Below, piece by piece: positions 7,602 to 15,442 of a DNA stretch of 34,454 nucleotides; within the stretch, counting starts at the first letter, position 1; the number at the start of each line of letters is the position of its first letter. The position numbers were made by a program, and so were the translations under genes. The notes below the pieces were generated by a model. It saw only the letters and a program-made list of their open reading frames with translations. It searched no databases and was not told the DNA's origin. The stretch comes from an uncultured Polycyclovorans sp. (GTDB taxonomy: Bacteria > Pseudomonadota > Gammaproteobacteria > Nevskiales > Nevskiaceae), in assembly GCA_936928855.1 (NCBI GenBank), contig CAKZHZ010000044.1, forward strand, positions 1 to 34,454, written 5' to 3'.

Positions 7602-8257
7602 GCCTGCAGCCATCCGGCAAGGCCGGCCACATCCGGCAGCAACGCTTTGGCACCTGCATCGATCAGGCGCTCCGGCGCATGCACACCGCAGGTCACACCC
7701 ACCGCGTCCATACCGATGGCGCGCGCCATCGCCACGTCGAACTCGGTATCCCCAATCATCAGGGCACGCGATGCCGGCACATCCAGCTCCGCCAGCAACT
7801 CCCGCAGCATGAGCGGGTCGGGCTTGGACGCGGTCTCGTCGGCCGTGCGGCTCGACAACATCAGCTCGGCGATCCGGGGGTGCTGCTGGAACGACCGCCG
7901 CAAGCCTCGCCGTGACTTCCCCGTTGCCACGGTCAGCCAATAGTTGGCGCCCGCCAAGGCTTCCAGCGTCTCCAGCGCCCCCGTGAACAAGGGTGCCTCA
8001 GGGGGGCCTTCGGCGAGGTTGCGGGCCCGATGACGAAAAATCTCGTCCCGCAGGGCGGGGATGTCAGCCCCCGGATACAGCAGCGCCAGGCCCTCGTCGA
8101 ACCCCAGCCCGATCAGCTCGGCGATGGCCTGGTCGGAGCGTGCCGGAAGATTCAGCGCCGCGATGGCGGCTTGCATGGTGGAGACGATGAGTGCGGCGGA
8201 GTTGGCGAGGGTGCCATCCCAGTCAAAGATCAATAATTGATACGGCTTGTCGTTCAT
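7586..8257 (-). CDS. HAD-superfamily hydrolase, phosphoglycolate phosphatase-like
   Basis: 223 residues from ATG at 8257 (complement). HAD subfamily IA motifs: motif I DWDGT with nucleophile D12 and acid D14, a cap domain (about 20-85), motif II near VATGKS (about 119-124), the motif III lysine in SKPDP (about 143-148) and motif IV GDTEFDVAMA (about 171-180). It resembles the Gph-like phosphatases commonly encoded just downstream of rluC in Gammaproteobacteria, consistent with rluC upstream on the same strand. The substrate is unknown; phosphoglycolate or other small phosphoesters are likely. Its first 47 bp plus upstream sequence are repeated 166 bp further upstream as a non-functional fragment, and the gap to rluC is enlarged to 212 bp. 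The stop overlaps convergent yceF. Confidence 0.88.
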   Translation of the reverse strand: MNDKPYQLLIFDWDGTLANSAALIVSTMQAAIAALNLPARSDQAIAELIGLGFDEGLALLYPGADIPALRDEIFRHRARNLAEGPPEAPLFTGALETLEALAGANYWLTVATGKSRRGLRRSFQQHPRIAELMLSSRTADETASKPDPLMLRELLAELDVPASRALMIGDTEFDVAMARAIGMDAVGVTCGVHAPERLIDAGAKALLPDVAGLAGWLQAHGSR

Positions 8258-8284
8258 CTCACGTTATCTCGCCAACTCCGCTGC
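8214..8284 (-). repeat. Direct repeat copy A: 5' end and upstream leader of the HAD gene
   Basis: This 71-bp segment covers the first codons of the HAD gene (MNDKPYQLLIFDWDG) and its ribosome-binding region. It matches 8380-8450 in the same orientation with only four mismatches by eye. Weaker similarity may continue about 15 bp further toward rluC. Confidence 0.9.
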
Positions 8285-8335
8285 AACCTCGGCACGGGCA
8301 TCCTGCCGCAGGGCACCAGCGCCTAGGGCCGCCCG

Positions 8336-8379
8336 GCCCGGGCTCCTGCCCGGGCGTTCACCCCTGATCAGGGGTGAAC
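8336..8379. repeat. Back-to-back hairpin and perfect 24-bp palindrome in the rluC-HAD spacer
   Basis: Two dyads adjoin. At 8336-8355, GCCCGGGC-TCCT-GCCCGGGC forms an 8-bp stem with a 4-base loop. At 8356-8379 lies a perfect 24-bp palindrome centred on TGATCA, with arms GTTCACCCC and GGGGTGAAC. No T-tract follows on either strand, so this is not an intrinsic terminator. It occupies most of the 95-bp unique insert (8285-8379) between the two HAD repeat copies. Confidence 0.9.
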
Positions 8380-8423
8380 CCATCCCAGTCAAAGATCAAT
8401 AATTGATACGGTTTTTCGTTCAT
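8358..8423 (-). pseudogene. Truncated N-terminal fragment of the HAD hydrolase (21-codon ORF)
   Basis: Reading copy B from ATG 8423 (complement) gives MNEKPYQLLIFDWDG, nearly identical to the HAD N-terminus and including the nucleophile motif. It then runs into the palindrome as FTPDQG and stops at TGA 8358-8360. The start codon and upstream GTGAG are kept, so a 21-residue peptide could still be made ahead of the real HAD gene. No catalytic domain follows, so it is a gene remnant or at most a leader peptide. Confidence 0.8.
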
Positions 8424-8450
8424 CTCACGTCATCTCGCCCACTCCGCTGC
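8380..8450 (-). repeat. Direct repeat copy B of the HAD gene 5' end
   Basis: Second copy of 8214-8284, offset by 166 bp and lying just after the rluC stop on the transcript. Differences are two bases in the Asp/Lys codons region, one in the leader and one further upstream. Because it abuts rluC at normal operon spacing (46 bp from the rluC stop to its ATG), copy B may be the ancestral start position and copy A the displaced one. Confidence 0.9.
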
Positions 8451-8469
8451 CGCCCCGGCAAAGCTACGC

Positions 8470-9462
8470 TCACCGCCGCTTGCGAAAGCCGCCGCCGCTT
8501 CGCGAGGGCGGCGGACCGGCGGTCGGCATGCCATTGAGGGCGTCGTTCAGCTCGTCGGGCAGGGGACTGCTCAGCAGCAACTTGGGAAAGGCATCGTCGG
8601 CGGGCAACTCCAGCAAATGGGAGTGCAGGAACATGCGCTTGAGCCCGCGTTCACGGAACGGCCGGTTGTCCTCCCGCTCGCCGTACTTGTCGTCACCGAC
8701 CACGGGGTGCCCCAATGCAGCCGCATGCACCCGGATCTGGTGGGTGCGTCCTGAAAAGATCTGCACCTCCATCAGGGTGGCATCGCGATAGCGGGCCCGT
8801 GGCGAAAAGCGCGAATGGGAGGGCTTGCCATCATCGTCGTCGACCACCACCCGGCGATCACCACCCTGCCCCTGGTCGCGCAGCAGGGCTGCCGTCACAT
8901 CGCGGTCTTCACCCCGCCAGCGTCCCAGCAGCAATGCGAAATAGCGCTTGGTGACATCCCCATGCTTGAGGGCGCGCTGCGCACGCAGCAGCGCCTGCCG
9001 GTTCTTGGCCAGCAACAGCACACCGCTGGTGTCGCGGTCGAGCCGGTGCACCAGCTCCAGCCAGGGGTGCAGCCCCCAGGCCCGCGCCACCTCGATCACT
9101 CCGAAACGCACCCCGCTGCCGGAATGCGAAGCCAGCCCCGCTGGCTTGGACACCGCCAGATAGTGCGCGTCCTCATGAATGATGGCGGCGCGCAGGCGCT
9201 GCATCAGGTCATCCGGCGGCCGCGGCGTCTCGGTGGGATCTTCCTGCCGCACGGGCGGAATCCGCACTTCCTCCCCCACCGCCAACTTGCGCTCGGGCTT
9301 GGCGCGCCCCCCATCCACCCGTACCTGCCCCGACCGCAAAAGTCGGTAGACATGTGACTTGGGAACCCCAGGCAGTTGTTTCAGAAGGAAATTGTCGATG
9401 CGCTGGCCGTCTTCGTTGGCGGTCACCTTGACCTTGCGGACGTGGCTACGATTCTGTGTCAA
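8470..9462 (-). CDS. rluC: 23S rRNA pseudouridine synthase RluC (positions 955/2504/2580)
   Basis: 330 residues from a TTG codon at 9462 (complement); an in-frame stop lies just upstream and no ATG is available, though the GTG codon 12 codons in could also serve. An N-terminal S4 RNA-binding domain (about 18-70, DGQRIDNFLLKQLPGVPKSHVYRLLRSGQV) is followed by the RluA-family catalytic domain with HRLDRDTSG at 139-147, where D142 is the catalytic aspartate. Later conserved blocks are KRYFALLLG and SGRTHQIRVH. The arginine/glycine-rich tail (RSGGGFRKRR) extends past the usual end. RluC isomerises three uridines in 23S rRNA. Divergent transcription from rne is the standard gammaproteobacterial arrangement. 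Confidence 0.93.
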   Translation of the reverse strand: MTQNRSHVRKVKVTANEDGQRIDNFLLKQLPGVPKSHVYRLLRSGQVRVDGGRAKPERKLAVGEEVRIPPVRQEDPTETPRPPDDLMQRLRAAIIHEDAHYLAVSKPAGLASHSGSGVRFGVIEVARAWGLHPWLELVHRLDRDTSGVLLLAKNRQALLRAQRALKHGDVTKRYFALLLGRWRGEDRDVTAALLRDQGQGGDRRVVVDDDDGKPSHSRFSPRARYRDATLMEVQIFSGRTHQIRVHAAALGHPVVGDDKYGEREDNRPFRERGLKRMFLHSHLLELPADDAFPKLLLSSPLPDELNDALNGMPTAGPPPSRSGGGFRKRR

Positions 9463-9741
9463 ACTATGTCAATCCGGTTGAAAAGGGCCTTCCAGCCCCC
9501 TGCGAAAGCGGCGCCGGACAGGTTGCTCGGACGGCGGCGATAACAACTTCTGACAAGCGTAGCAGAAGCCCGAGTCCGTCCCGGAGCACCCAAACGTACG
9601 GCTACCGCCCGAAAGGCGAGAGCCCTTTCCTAAAGAGATGCTGCGCCGCCGCCTGCCGGGCGATGACAAAGGCTGATTGCAAACGAGCCACGACGAGTTC
9701 CCCTGAGCTGCAGCGGTGCGCCCTGATTCGAGTCGCACCAC
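9463..9741 (+). promoter_or_regulatory. rluC-rne divergent intergenic region / rne 5' leader with GNRA hairpin
   Basis: 279 bp separates rluC and rne and contains no supported gene. In E. coli the long rne leader mediates autoregulation by RNase E, so a similar role is plausible here but is inference. A hairpin is visible at 9611-9629: GAAAGGC, a GAGA tetraloop, then GCC, a bulged C and TTTC. I found no convincing -35/-10 pair for rne. On the opposite strand a TTGACA lies at 9467-9472, too close to the TTG start to place a promoter safely. Confidence 0.45.
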
Positions 9742-12720
9742 ATGAAACGTATCCTGATCAACGCCACCCAGCGCGAGGAATTGCGGGTGGCCATTGTTGA
9801 TGGCCAGAAGCTGTATGACCTGGACATCGAAACCGCCAACCGGGAGCAGAAGAAAGGCAATATCTACAAGGGTCGCATTACCCGCGTAGAACCTTCACTG
9901 GAAGCCTGCTTCGTAGAGTACGGCGGAGAGCGTCACGGCTTTTTGCCGATGAAGGAAATCGCCAAGAGCTATTTTGGCGAGGGGGACAGCCCCAAGGAGC
10001 GCCTGCGCGAAGGCCAGGAGCTGATCGTCCAGGTGGAGAAGGAGGAGCGCGGCAACAAAGGCGCTGCCCTGACCACCTATATCAGCCTGGCCGGGCGTTA
10101 TCTGGTCCTGATGCCCAATAACCCGAAGGCGGGCGGCGTTTCACGCCGTGCCGAAGGCGACGAGCGCGAGGACGCCAAGGCGGCTCTTGACGCCCTGAAC
10201 CTGCCCGACGGCATGGGCGTGATCGTGCGGTCCAACGGCATCGGCCGCACTGTCGAGGAACTGCAGTGGGACCTCGACCATCGCGTCGCCTATTGGAAAG
10301 CCATCTCGGAAGCGGCCGCCAACAAGTCGGCCCCCTTCCTGATCTTCCAGGAAAACAACATCATCCTGCGCGCCCTGCGCGACTATCTGCGCCCGGACAT
10401 TGGCGAAGTGGTGGTGGACAACGAGGCCATCTACGAAGCGGCGCGCGAGCAGATGACCTACTCGATGCCGCTGGATGTGGCCAAGCTGAAGCTCTACAGC
10501 GACGATATCCCGCTGTTCTCGCGCTACCAGATCGAGAGCCAGATCGAATCGGCGCATGAGCGTGAGGTCCGGCTGCCGTCCGGCGGCTCCATCGTCATCG
10601 ACCGCACGGAAGCGCTGACCGCCATCGACATCAACTCGGCGCGCGCCACCGGCGGCGCCAGCATCGAAGAGACGGCATTCAACACCAACCTGGAAGCGGC
10701 CGACGAAATCGCTCGTCAGATGCGGCTGCGCGACCTCGGGGGCCTGGTCGTCATCGACTTCATCGACATGAACTCTAACCGCAACCAGCGGGAAGTCGAA
10801 AAACGTCTCGACGCCGCGTGCGAGATGGACCGCGCCCGCATTCAGACCGGGCGCATCTCCCGCTTCGGTCTGTTGGAGCTGTCGCGCCAGCGCCTGCGCC
10901 CCAGCCTTGGGGAGCACACCCAGATCAATTGCCCGCGCTGCGAAGGCCGCGGTCAGATCCGCAGCATCGAATCCATGGCGCTGTCGATCCTGCGGTTGAT
11001 CGAAGAAGAGGCCATGAAGGATCGCACCGCGCGTGTCATCTGCCAGTTGCCGGTGGATGCAGGCACTTACCTGCTCAACGAAAAGCGGGCCGGTGTGCGC
11101 GAGATCGAAGCCCGCTGCCGGGTACAGATCACCCTGGTCCCCAATCCCAGCCTGCAGACCCCCCACTACGAAATCCGTCGGGTACGCGGCGATCACCTTT
11201 CACAGGATGACAACGCCGCCACCAGCTACCACCTCGCCCGCAACTTCGACACCTCCGCCGAGAAAGCCGAGGAGTCGGCTCCGGCACGCCCGGCGCCGCA
11301 GCCCGCCGTGCAGCAGATCGCACCGTCAACGCCGCCCCCCGTGGTGACGCCGCCGGCACCAGCTGCTGCGGCACCTGCGCCCGCTGTCGTGCTGCAACCG
11401 GTCGTCACGGAATCGATCTGGAAGCGCTTGTTGCGGTGGCTGGGCCTGAGCGGCACCGCGCCCGCCACCGCGCTGCCCGCCCCGGCCCCCGAGCCTGAAA
11501 ATGACCGCCCTCGCCGTCGTGGCGAACGTGGAGGACGCAACCGCCGTGGACGGGGTGGCGAAGGCCGCAGCCGCAGCGACGGCGGCAACAACAACCGCCG
11601 CGACAATCGCAACGACGGCCGCAACCGAAATCGCAACGCCGACAAGGCGGACGCCTCCGGCAGCGAGGCCAAGGATAAGGATACGGCCGCGCAGGGTGAC
11701 GGCCAGGGCAATCGCAACGAAGGCCGCAAGTCGTCACAGGACGGACGCGGCAACCGCCGCGGCAATCGCAACGGCGGCGCCAAGGCCGCAGCAGAACTGC
11801 CGACGCCACCCACCAGCGCCACCGAAGCGGATGCGGTCACCGACGCCAACGCAACGGCCGGCACGCCTCCAGCCGAGTCGGTCGGCGACGGCAGCGAGGG
11901 CGGCCAGCGCGAAGGAGGCACAGCTGGCCGCAGCCAGCGCAGCCGCCGCAACCGCCGAGGTCGCGGCCGTGGCCGTGGCGCTCGTGGCGCCGCCGCTGTG
12001 TCAACGGAAGAAGGGCTGACCCCGCCGACTGATGATGCGGTGCCGGAAACCGTCTCAACAACCCATGAGACTGAACCGGGTACAGCTGAGGAAACCGCCG
12101 TCACCGGTGCCGTCTCGCTGACACCCGCAGCCGAGCCCCCCGTTGCCGTCGAACCGCTCGCCGAAACGGCGCCCGCGATGGCCAGCACTGCGGAAGCCCC
12201 GGCCGATACAGCCGCGGAGGCGCTCGACGCGCCGCCGGCGCCTGCCGTCGATGAGACAGCACCGCCGTCCGCAGTGACGACGACGGAACCGGCCAGCCCC
12301 GACACTGCGGAAACGTCGCACACTGAGACCGAGACGCAGACCCTTGAAGCGGTCGCTGCACCGGCGCCTGATACGGCACCCACGGTCGATGCAACCCCGG
12401 CACCCGCTGCCGCCGAGGATGACAGCATCGCCGCCCCCTCCGCAGAAGCGATTCCAGCGAATGCAGCGACTGCGGAACCGGCTGCCTCCCCCCTGACCCG
12501 CGAATCCGCGAGCGAGGCAGAGACGGTCGCAGCTGCACCCGAGACTGCACCCGAAGCCGAAGCCGAAGCCGAAGCCGAAGCCGAAGCCGAAGCCGAAGCC
12601 GAAGCCGGCGAGACTAAGCCGCTGTTCCGGGCTGTCGCACCTGCAGCGGACTACATCAAGCGCTTCGAGAAGTCTGCGGGTGATCGTCAAGGCTCTGAAA
12701 CATCCACCACCGATCATTGA
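9742..12720 (+). CDS. rne: Ribonuclease E
   Basis: 992 residues from ATG 9742 (MKRILINATQREELRVAIVDGQKLYDLDIE, the RNase E/G N-terminus). The S1 domain lies at about 36-120. The DNase-I-like catalytic core has D296 (TAIDINSARAT) and D339 (VVIDFIDM), at the same spacing as E. coli D303/D346, and the Zn-link cysteines C397 and C400 (CPRCEG). After about residue 510 the protein is a disordered scaffold: proline/alanine-rich, then arginine/asparagine/glycine-rich RNA-binding tracts (about 585-690 and 730-752), then a long acidic Ala/Glu/Thr region ending in (EA)9 and a conserved-looking tail (LFRAVAPAADYIKRFEK). RNase E starts mRNA decay, matures rRNA and tRNA, and scaffolds the degradosome. Only the catalytic half is conserved, so partner-binding sites cannot be named from sequence. 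Confidence 0.97.
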   Translation: MKRILINATQREELRVAIVDGQKLYDLDIETANREQKKGNIYKGRITRVEPSLEACFVEYGGERHGFLPMKEIAKSYFGEGDSPKERLREGQELIVQVEKEERGNKGAALTTYISLAGRYLVLMPNNPKAGGVSRRAEGDEREDAKAALDALNLPDGMGVIVRSNGIGRTVEELQWDLDHRVAYWKAISEAAANKSAPFLIFQENNIILRALRDYLRPDIGEVVVDNEAIYEAAREQMTYSMPLDVAKLKLYSDDIPLFSRYQIESQIESAHEREVRLPSGGSIVIDRTEALTAIDINSARATGGASIEETAFNTNLEAADEIARQMRLRDLGGLVVIDFIDMNSNRNQREVEKRLDAACEMDRARIQTGRISRFGLLELSRQRLRPSLGEHTQINCPRCEGRGQIRSIESMALSILRLIEEEAMKDRTARVICQLPVDAGTYLLNEKRAGVREIEARCRVQITLVPNPSLQTPHYEIRRVRGDHLSQDDNAATSYHLARNFDTSAEKAEESAPARPAPQPAVQQIAPSTPPPVVTPPAPAAAAPAPAVVLQPVVTESIWKRLLRWLGLSGTAPATALPAPAPEPENDRPRRRGERGGRNRRGRGGEGRSRSDGGNNNRRDNRNDGRNRNRNADKADASGSEAKDKDTAAQGDGQGNRNEGRKSSQDGRGNRRGNRNGGAKAAAELPTPPTSATEADAVTDANATAGTPPAESVGDGSEGGQREGGTAGRSQRSRRNRRGRGRGRGARGAAAVSTEEGLTPPTDDAVPETVSTTHETEPGTAEETAVTGAVSLTPAAEPPVAVEPLAETAPAMASTAEAPADTAAEALDAPPAPAVDETAPPSAVTTTEPASPDTAETSHTETETQTLEAVAAPAPDTAPTVDATPAPAAAEDDSIAAPSAEAIPANAATAEPAASPLTRESASEAETVAAAPETAPEAEAEAEAEAEAEAEAEAGETKPLFRAVAPAADYIKRFEKSAGDRQGSETSTTDH
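12553..12606 (+). repeat. (GAAGCC)9 in-frame microsatellite in rne
   Basis: Nine uninterrupted copies of the hexamer GAAGCC encode (Glu-Ala)9 near the RNase E C-terminus. Copy changes add or remove whole dipeptides and keep the frame, so length variation would be tolerated. On the complement the tract reads as Gly-Phe repeats in an open frame, which I regard as a shadow. Confidence 0.95.
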
Positions 12721-12786
12721 CACTGAACTGTCACAGCGCGCGCCCCACCGGCAGCCCTGTGCCCCCTCACGAAGGAGTTGTTTGAC

Positions 12787-14124
12787 GTGAACGTGACGAT
12801 TTTCGGGTCCGGCTATGTCGGCCTGGTGACCGCTGCCTGCTTTGCCGATGTCGGCAACGACGTGGTCTGTGTCGACATCGATGCCGCCCGCGTGGCCAAG
12901 TTGTCACGAGGTGAAGTGCCCTTTTATGAGCCCGGATTGGCAGAGCTGGTCAAGACCAACCATGGCGAAGGTCGTCTGCGCTTCACCACCGATGCGGCAG
13001 AGGGCGTGGCACACGGCGAGTTCCAGTTCATCGCTGTGGGCACACCACCTGGGGAGGACGGCTCGGCTGATCTGCAGTACGTGTTGACCGTGGCGCGCAC
13101 CATCGGCGAGCACATGGACACCCATCGCATCGTCATCACCAAGTCGACCGTACCCGTCGGCACCTGCGATCAGGTGCGCGACGCGGTACGCAGCGCGCAG
13201 CAGACCCGCGGCACCGAGATCAGTTTCGACGTGGTCTCCAACCCGGAGTTTCTGAAAGAAGGCGCTGCCATCGCCGACTTCACCAAGCCTGACCGCATCA
13301 TCGTCGGGGTCGACAACGAGGCTGCGGCCGAACGCATGCGCGCGCTGTACAGCCCGTTCAGCGTCAGCCGCGAAAAACTCGTGGTCATGGACGTACGATC
13401 GTCCGAACTCACCAAGTACGCTGCCAACGCAATGCTGGCCACCAAGATCAGCTTCATGAACGAGCTGGCGGGTATTGCCGTCCGGCTCGGCGCGGATATC
13501 GAACAGGTGCGTGTCGGCATCGGCTCCGACCCTCGCATCGGCTATCACTTCATCTATCCCGGCTGTGGCTACGGCGGCTCCTGCTTCCCCAAGGACGTCA
13601 AGGCACTTGTACACACCGCACAGCAGGCCGGGCATCCGGGCGAGCTGTTGCGCGCGGTCGAAGCCGTGAACCAGCGTCAGAAACAGGTAATGTTCGAAAT
13701 GCTCAGCCAGCATTTCGGCGATCTCAAGGGCCGCACGATCGCCCTTTGGGGCCTGGCGTTCAAACCCCGCACCGACGACATGCGCGAGGCCAGTTCACGG
13801 GTGCTGATGGAGCAGTTGTGGGCGGCCGGCGCCCGCGTGCGCGCCTTTGATCCGGTGGCCATGGAGGAAACCCACAAGCTCTACGGTGATCGTGACGATC
13901 TGGTGCTCTGCGACAACGCCGAACACGCCTGTGAGGGGGCGGATGCGCTGGCCATCGTCACCGAGTGGAAGCAGTTCCGCAGCCCCAACTTTGCCCGCCT
14001 GGCCAAATTGCTGAGCGAACCGGTGATCGTCGATGGCCGCAACCTCTATGAGCCCGCCCTGCTGCAGACCATCGGCTTCGCCTACTACAGCATCGGCCGC
14101 TCCCCGGTTCGCGCGGAAGGCTGA
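12787..14124 (+). CDS. ugd: UDP-glucose 6-dehydrogenase
   Basis: 445 residues from GTG 12787 (MNVTIFGSGYVGLVTAACFADVG). AGGAG at 12773-12777 is 9 bp before this GTG and would be too close to the in-frame TTG at 12778, which fixes the start. The NAD-binding Rossmann motif is at 7-12 (GSGYVG), and the catalytic cysteine is C266 in GYGGSCFPKD. Other family blocks are STVPVGT, SNPEFLKEGAAI and WGLAFKPRTDDMREA. The enzyme oxidises UDP-glucose twice to UDP-glucuronate, the precursor for acidic surface polysaccharides and lipid A aminoarabinose. No glycosyltransferases adjoin; it stands between rne and the MacAB-like genes. Confidence 0.95.
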   Translation: MNVTIFGSGYVGLVTAACFADVGNDVVCVDIDAARVAKLSRGEVPFYEPGLAELVKTNHGEGRLRFTTDAAEGVAHGEFQFIAVGTPPGEDGSADLQYVLTVARTIGEHMDTHRIVITKSTVPVGTCDQVRDAVRSAQQTRGTEISFDVVSNPEFLKEGAAIADFTKPDRIIVGVDNEAAAERMRALYSPFSVSREKLVVMDVRSSELTKYAANAMLATKISFMNELAGIAVRLGADIEQVRVGIGSDPRIGYHFIYPGCGYGGSCFPKDVKALVHTAQQAGHPGELLRAVEAVNQRQKQVMFEMLSQHFGDLKGRTIALWGLAFKPRTDDMREASSRVLMEQLWAAGARVRAFDPVAMEETHKLYGDRDDLVLCDNAEHACEGADALAIVTEWKQFRSPNFARLAKLLSEPVIVDGRNLYEPALLQTIGFAYYSIGRSPVRAEG

Positions 14125-14173
14125 TTTCGAGTGACCGTGCAACCCTTTGGCGGTCTGATGCATCTAACCCGCC

Positions 14174-15442
14174 ATGGACGACGTCACCTCTCGTAGCAGC
14201 CCTGAACTCGACCCCCTGCTGGCACCGCCAACGCGGTCCCGAAAGGGGGCGGTGCTGGTCGGTGTGCTGCTGTTGGCACTGGTGCTGGTCTGGTTCTGGG
14301 CCCGGGGTTCCGCCGAACCCAACGCGGTCGCCTACCAGGAAGTCGCGGTCGAACGTGGTGATATCGAAGCCAGCGTTACCGCCACCGGCACGCTGTCCGC
14401 ATTGGTCACGGTTGACGTCGGCAGTCAGATCAGCGGCCGCATCCAGGCCCTGTATGCCGATTTCAACAGCCGCGTGGAGGCAGGCCAGCGCATCGCCAAG
14501 ATCGACCCCGCCCTGTTCGAGGCGGCAGTCGAGAGGGCACAGGCAAACGTTGCCGCCGCAGAGGCCTCGATCAAGCGCGCAGAGGTGCAAGCCACCGATG
14601 CGCGGCGCCAGGCCGAGCGCACGGAAACGCTGATCACCCGTGGCCTGATCGCGCGCAGCGAGCGGGACACCGCAGCCACTGCTGCTGCTGCCGCCGAAGC
14701 GGACCTTACGGCGGCCCGCGCCAGCGCATTGCAGGCGCGGGCCAGTCTGCGGGAGGCCCGGGCCAATCTGGAGTACACCGACATCCTCTCGCCAACGGAG
14801 GGCGTGGTGATCTCGCGCTCGGTCAACGTCGGCCAGACCGTCGCCGCCTCCCTGCAGGCGCCCGTGCTGTTCACCATCGCCCAGGATCTGCGCCAGATGC
14901 AGGTCAATACCAGTGTGGCGGAAGCCGACATCGGCCGGCTGCGCGACGGCATGGCGGTGTACTTCACGGTGGATGCCTATCCGGGCGAGCGCTTCGAGGG
15001 CCAGGTTCGTCAGATTCGCAATGCCGCGACGGTGAACCTCAATGTCGTCACCTACGATGCCGTCATCGACGTCGACAATCCGGCACTCAAGCTCAAGCCG
15101 GGCATGACGGCCAATGTGCGTTTCATCATCGACGCGCGGGACGATGTGCTGCGCGTCCCGGCAGCGGCGCTTCGGTTCCGCCCCGCTTCAGGAGAGACGC
15201 CGCGCCCCGTCCGGGTGCCGGACGGGGCGTCGTCCTCAGACCGCTCCGCATCCCGCGGCGACGCCGTCTGGGTGCTGCGCGAGGGCCGCCCCCAGCGGGT
15301 ACCGGTCAATACCGGACTCAGTGATGGTCTCCATGTCGAGCTGACCGGAAACGAACTCGCGGAAGGCGACCGGGTCATCACCGGCACGGCGGGTGCACAG
15401 GACAGCGGCAGTGGTGGCGCACGCCGGTTCCGGATGCTGTAG
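14174..15442 (+). CDS. MacA-like periplasmic adaptor subunit (membrane fusion protein)
   Basis: 422 residues from ATG 14174; no strong Shine-Dalgarno sequence. An N-terminal membrane anchor (about 25-43) is followed by a barrel-sandwich/lipoyl half (VERGDIEASVTATGTLSALVTVDVGSQISG), a long alanine-rich alpha-helical hairpin (about 115-200), the second lipoyl half (ILSPTEGVVISRSVNVGQTV), a beta-barrel (VNTSVAEADIGRLRDGMAVYFTVDAYPGERFEG) and a membrane-proximal domain. This is the MacA architecture: it links an inner-membrane MacB-type ABC permease to a TolC-like outer-membrane channel. The ATPase and permease genes follow with no gap. Cargo cannot be read from sequence; macrolides, peptides, lipoproteins or glycolipids are all known for the family. 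No tolC homologue is in the window. Confidence 0.88.
   Translation: MDDVTSRSSPELDPLLAPPTRSRKGAVLVGVLLLALVLVWFWARGSAEPNAVAYQEVAVERGDIEASVTATGTLSALVTVDVGSQISGRIQALYADFNSRVEAGQRIAKIDPALFEAAVERAQANVAAAEASIKRAEVQATDARRQAERTETLITRGLIARSERDTAATAAAAAEADLTAARASALQARASLREARANLEYTDILSPTEGVVISRSVNVGQTVAASLQAPVLFTIAQDLRQMQVNTSVAEADIGRLRDGMAVYFTVDAYPGERFEGQVRQIRNAATVNLNVVTYDAVIDVDNPALKLKPGMTANVRFIIDARDDVLRVPAAALRFRPASGETPRPVRVPDGASSSDRSASRGDAVWVLREGRPQRVPVNTGLSDGLHVELTGNELAEGDRVITGTAGAQDSGSGGARRFRML

Noticed and set aside
8336..8379. Intrinsic terminator after rluC.
   Set aside because: Both dyads are strong but neither is followed by a run of T on the transcribed strand.
12055..12723. Minus-strand 222-codon frame opposite the rne 3' end with a Gly-Phe repeat.
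   Set aside because: It is the antisense of the (GAAGCC)9 tract and alanine-rich coding sequence; no ribosome site, and high-G+C genes give long shadow frames.
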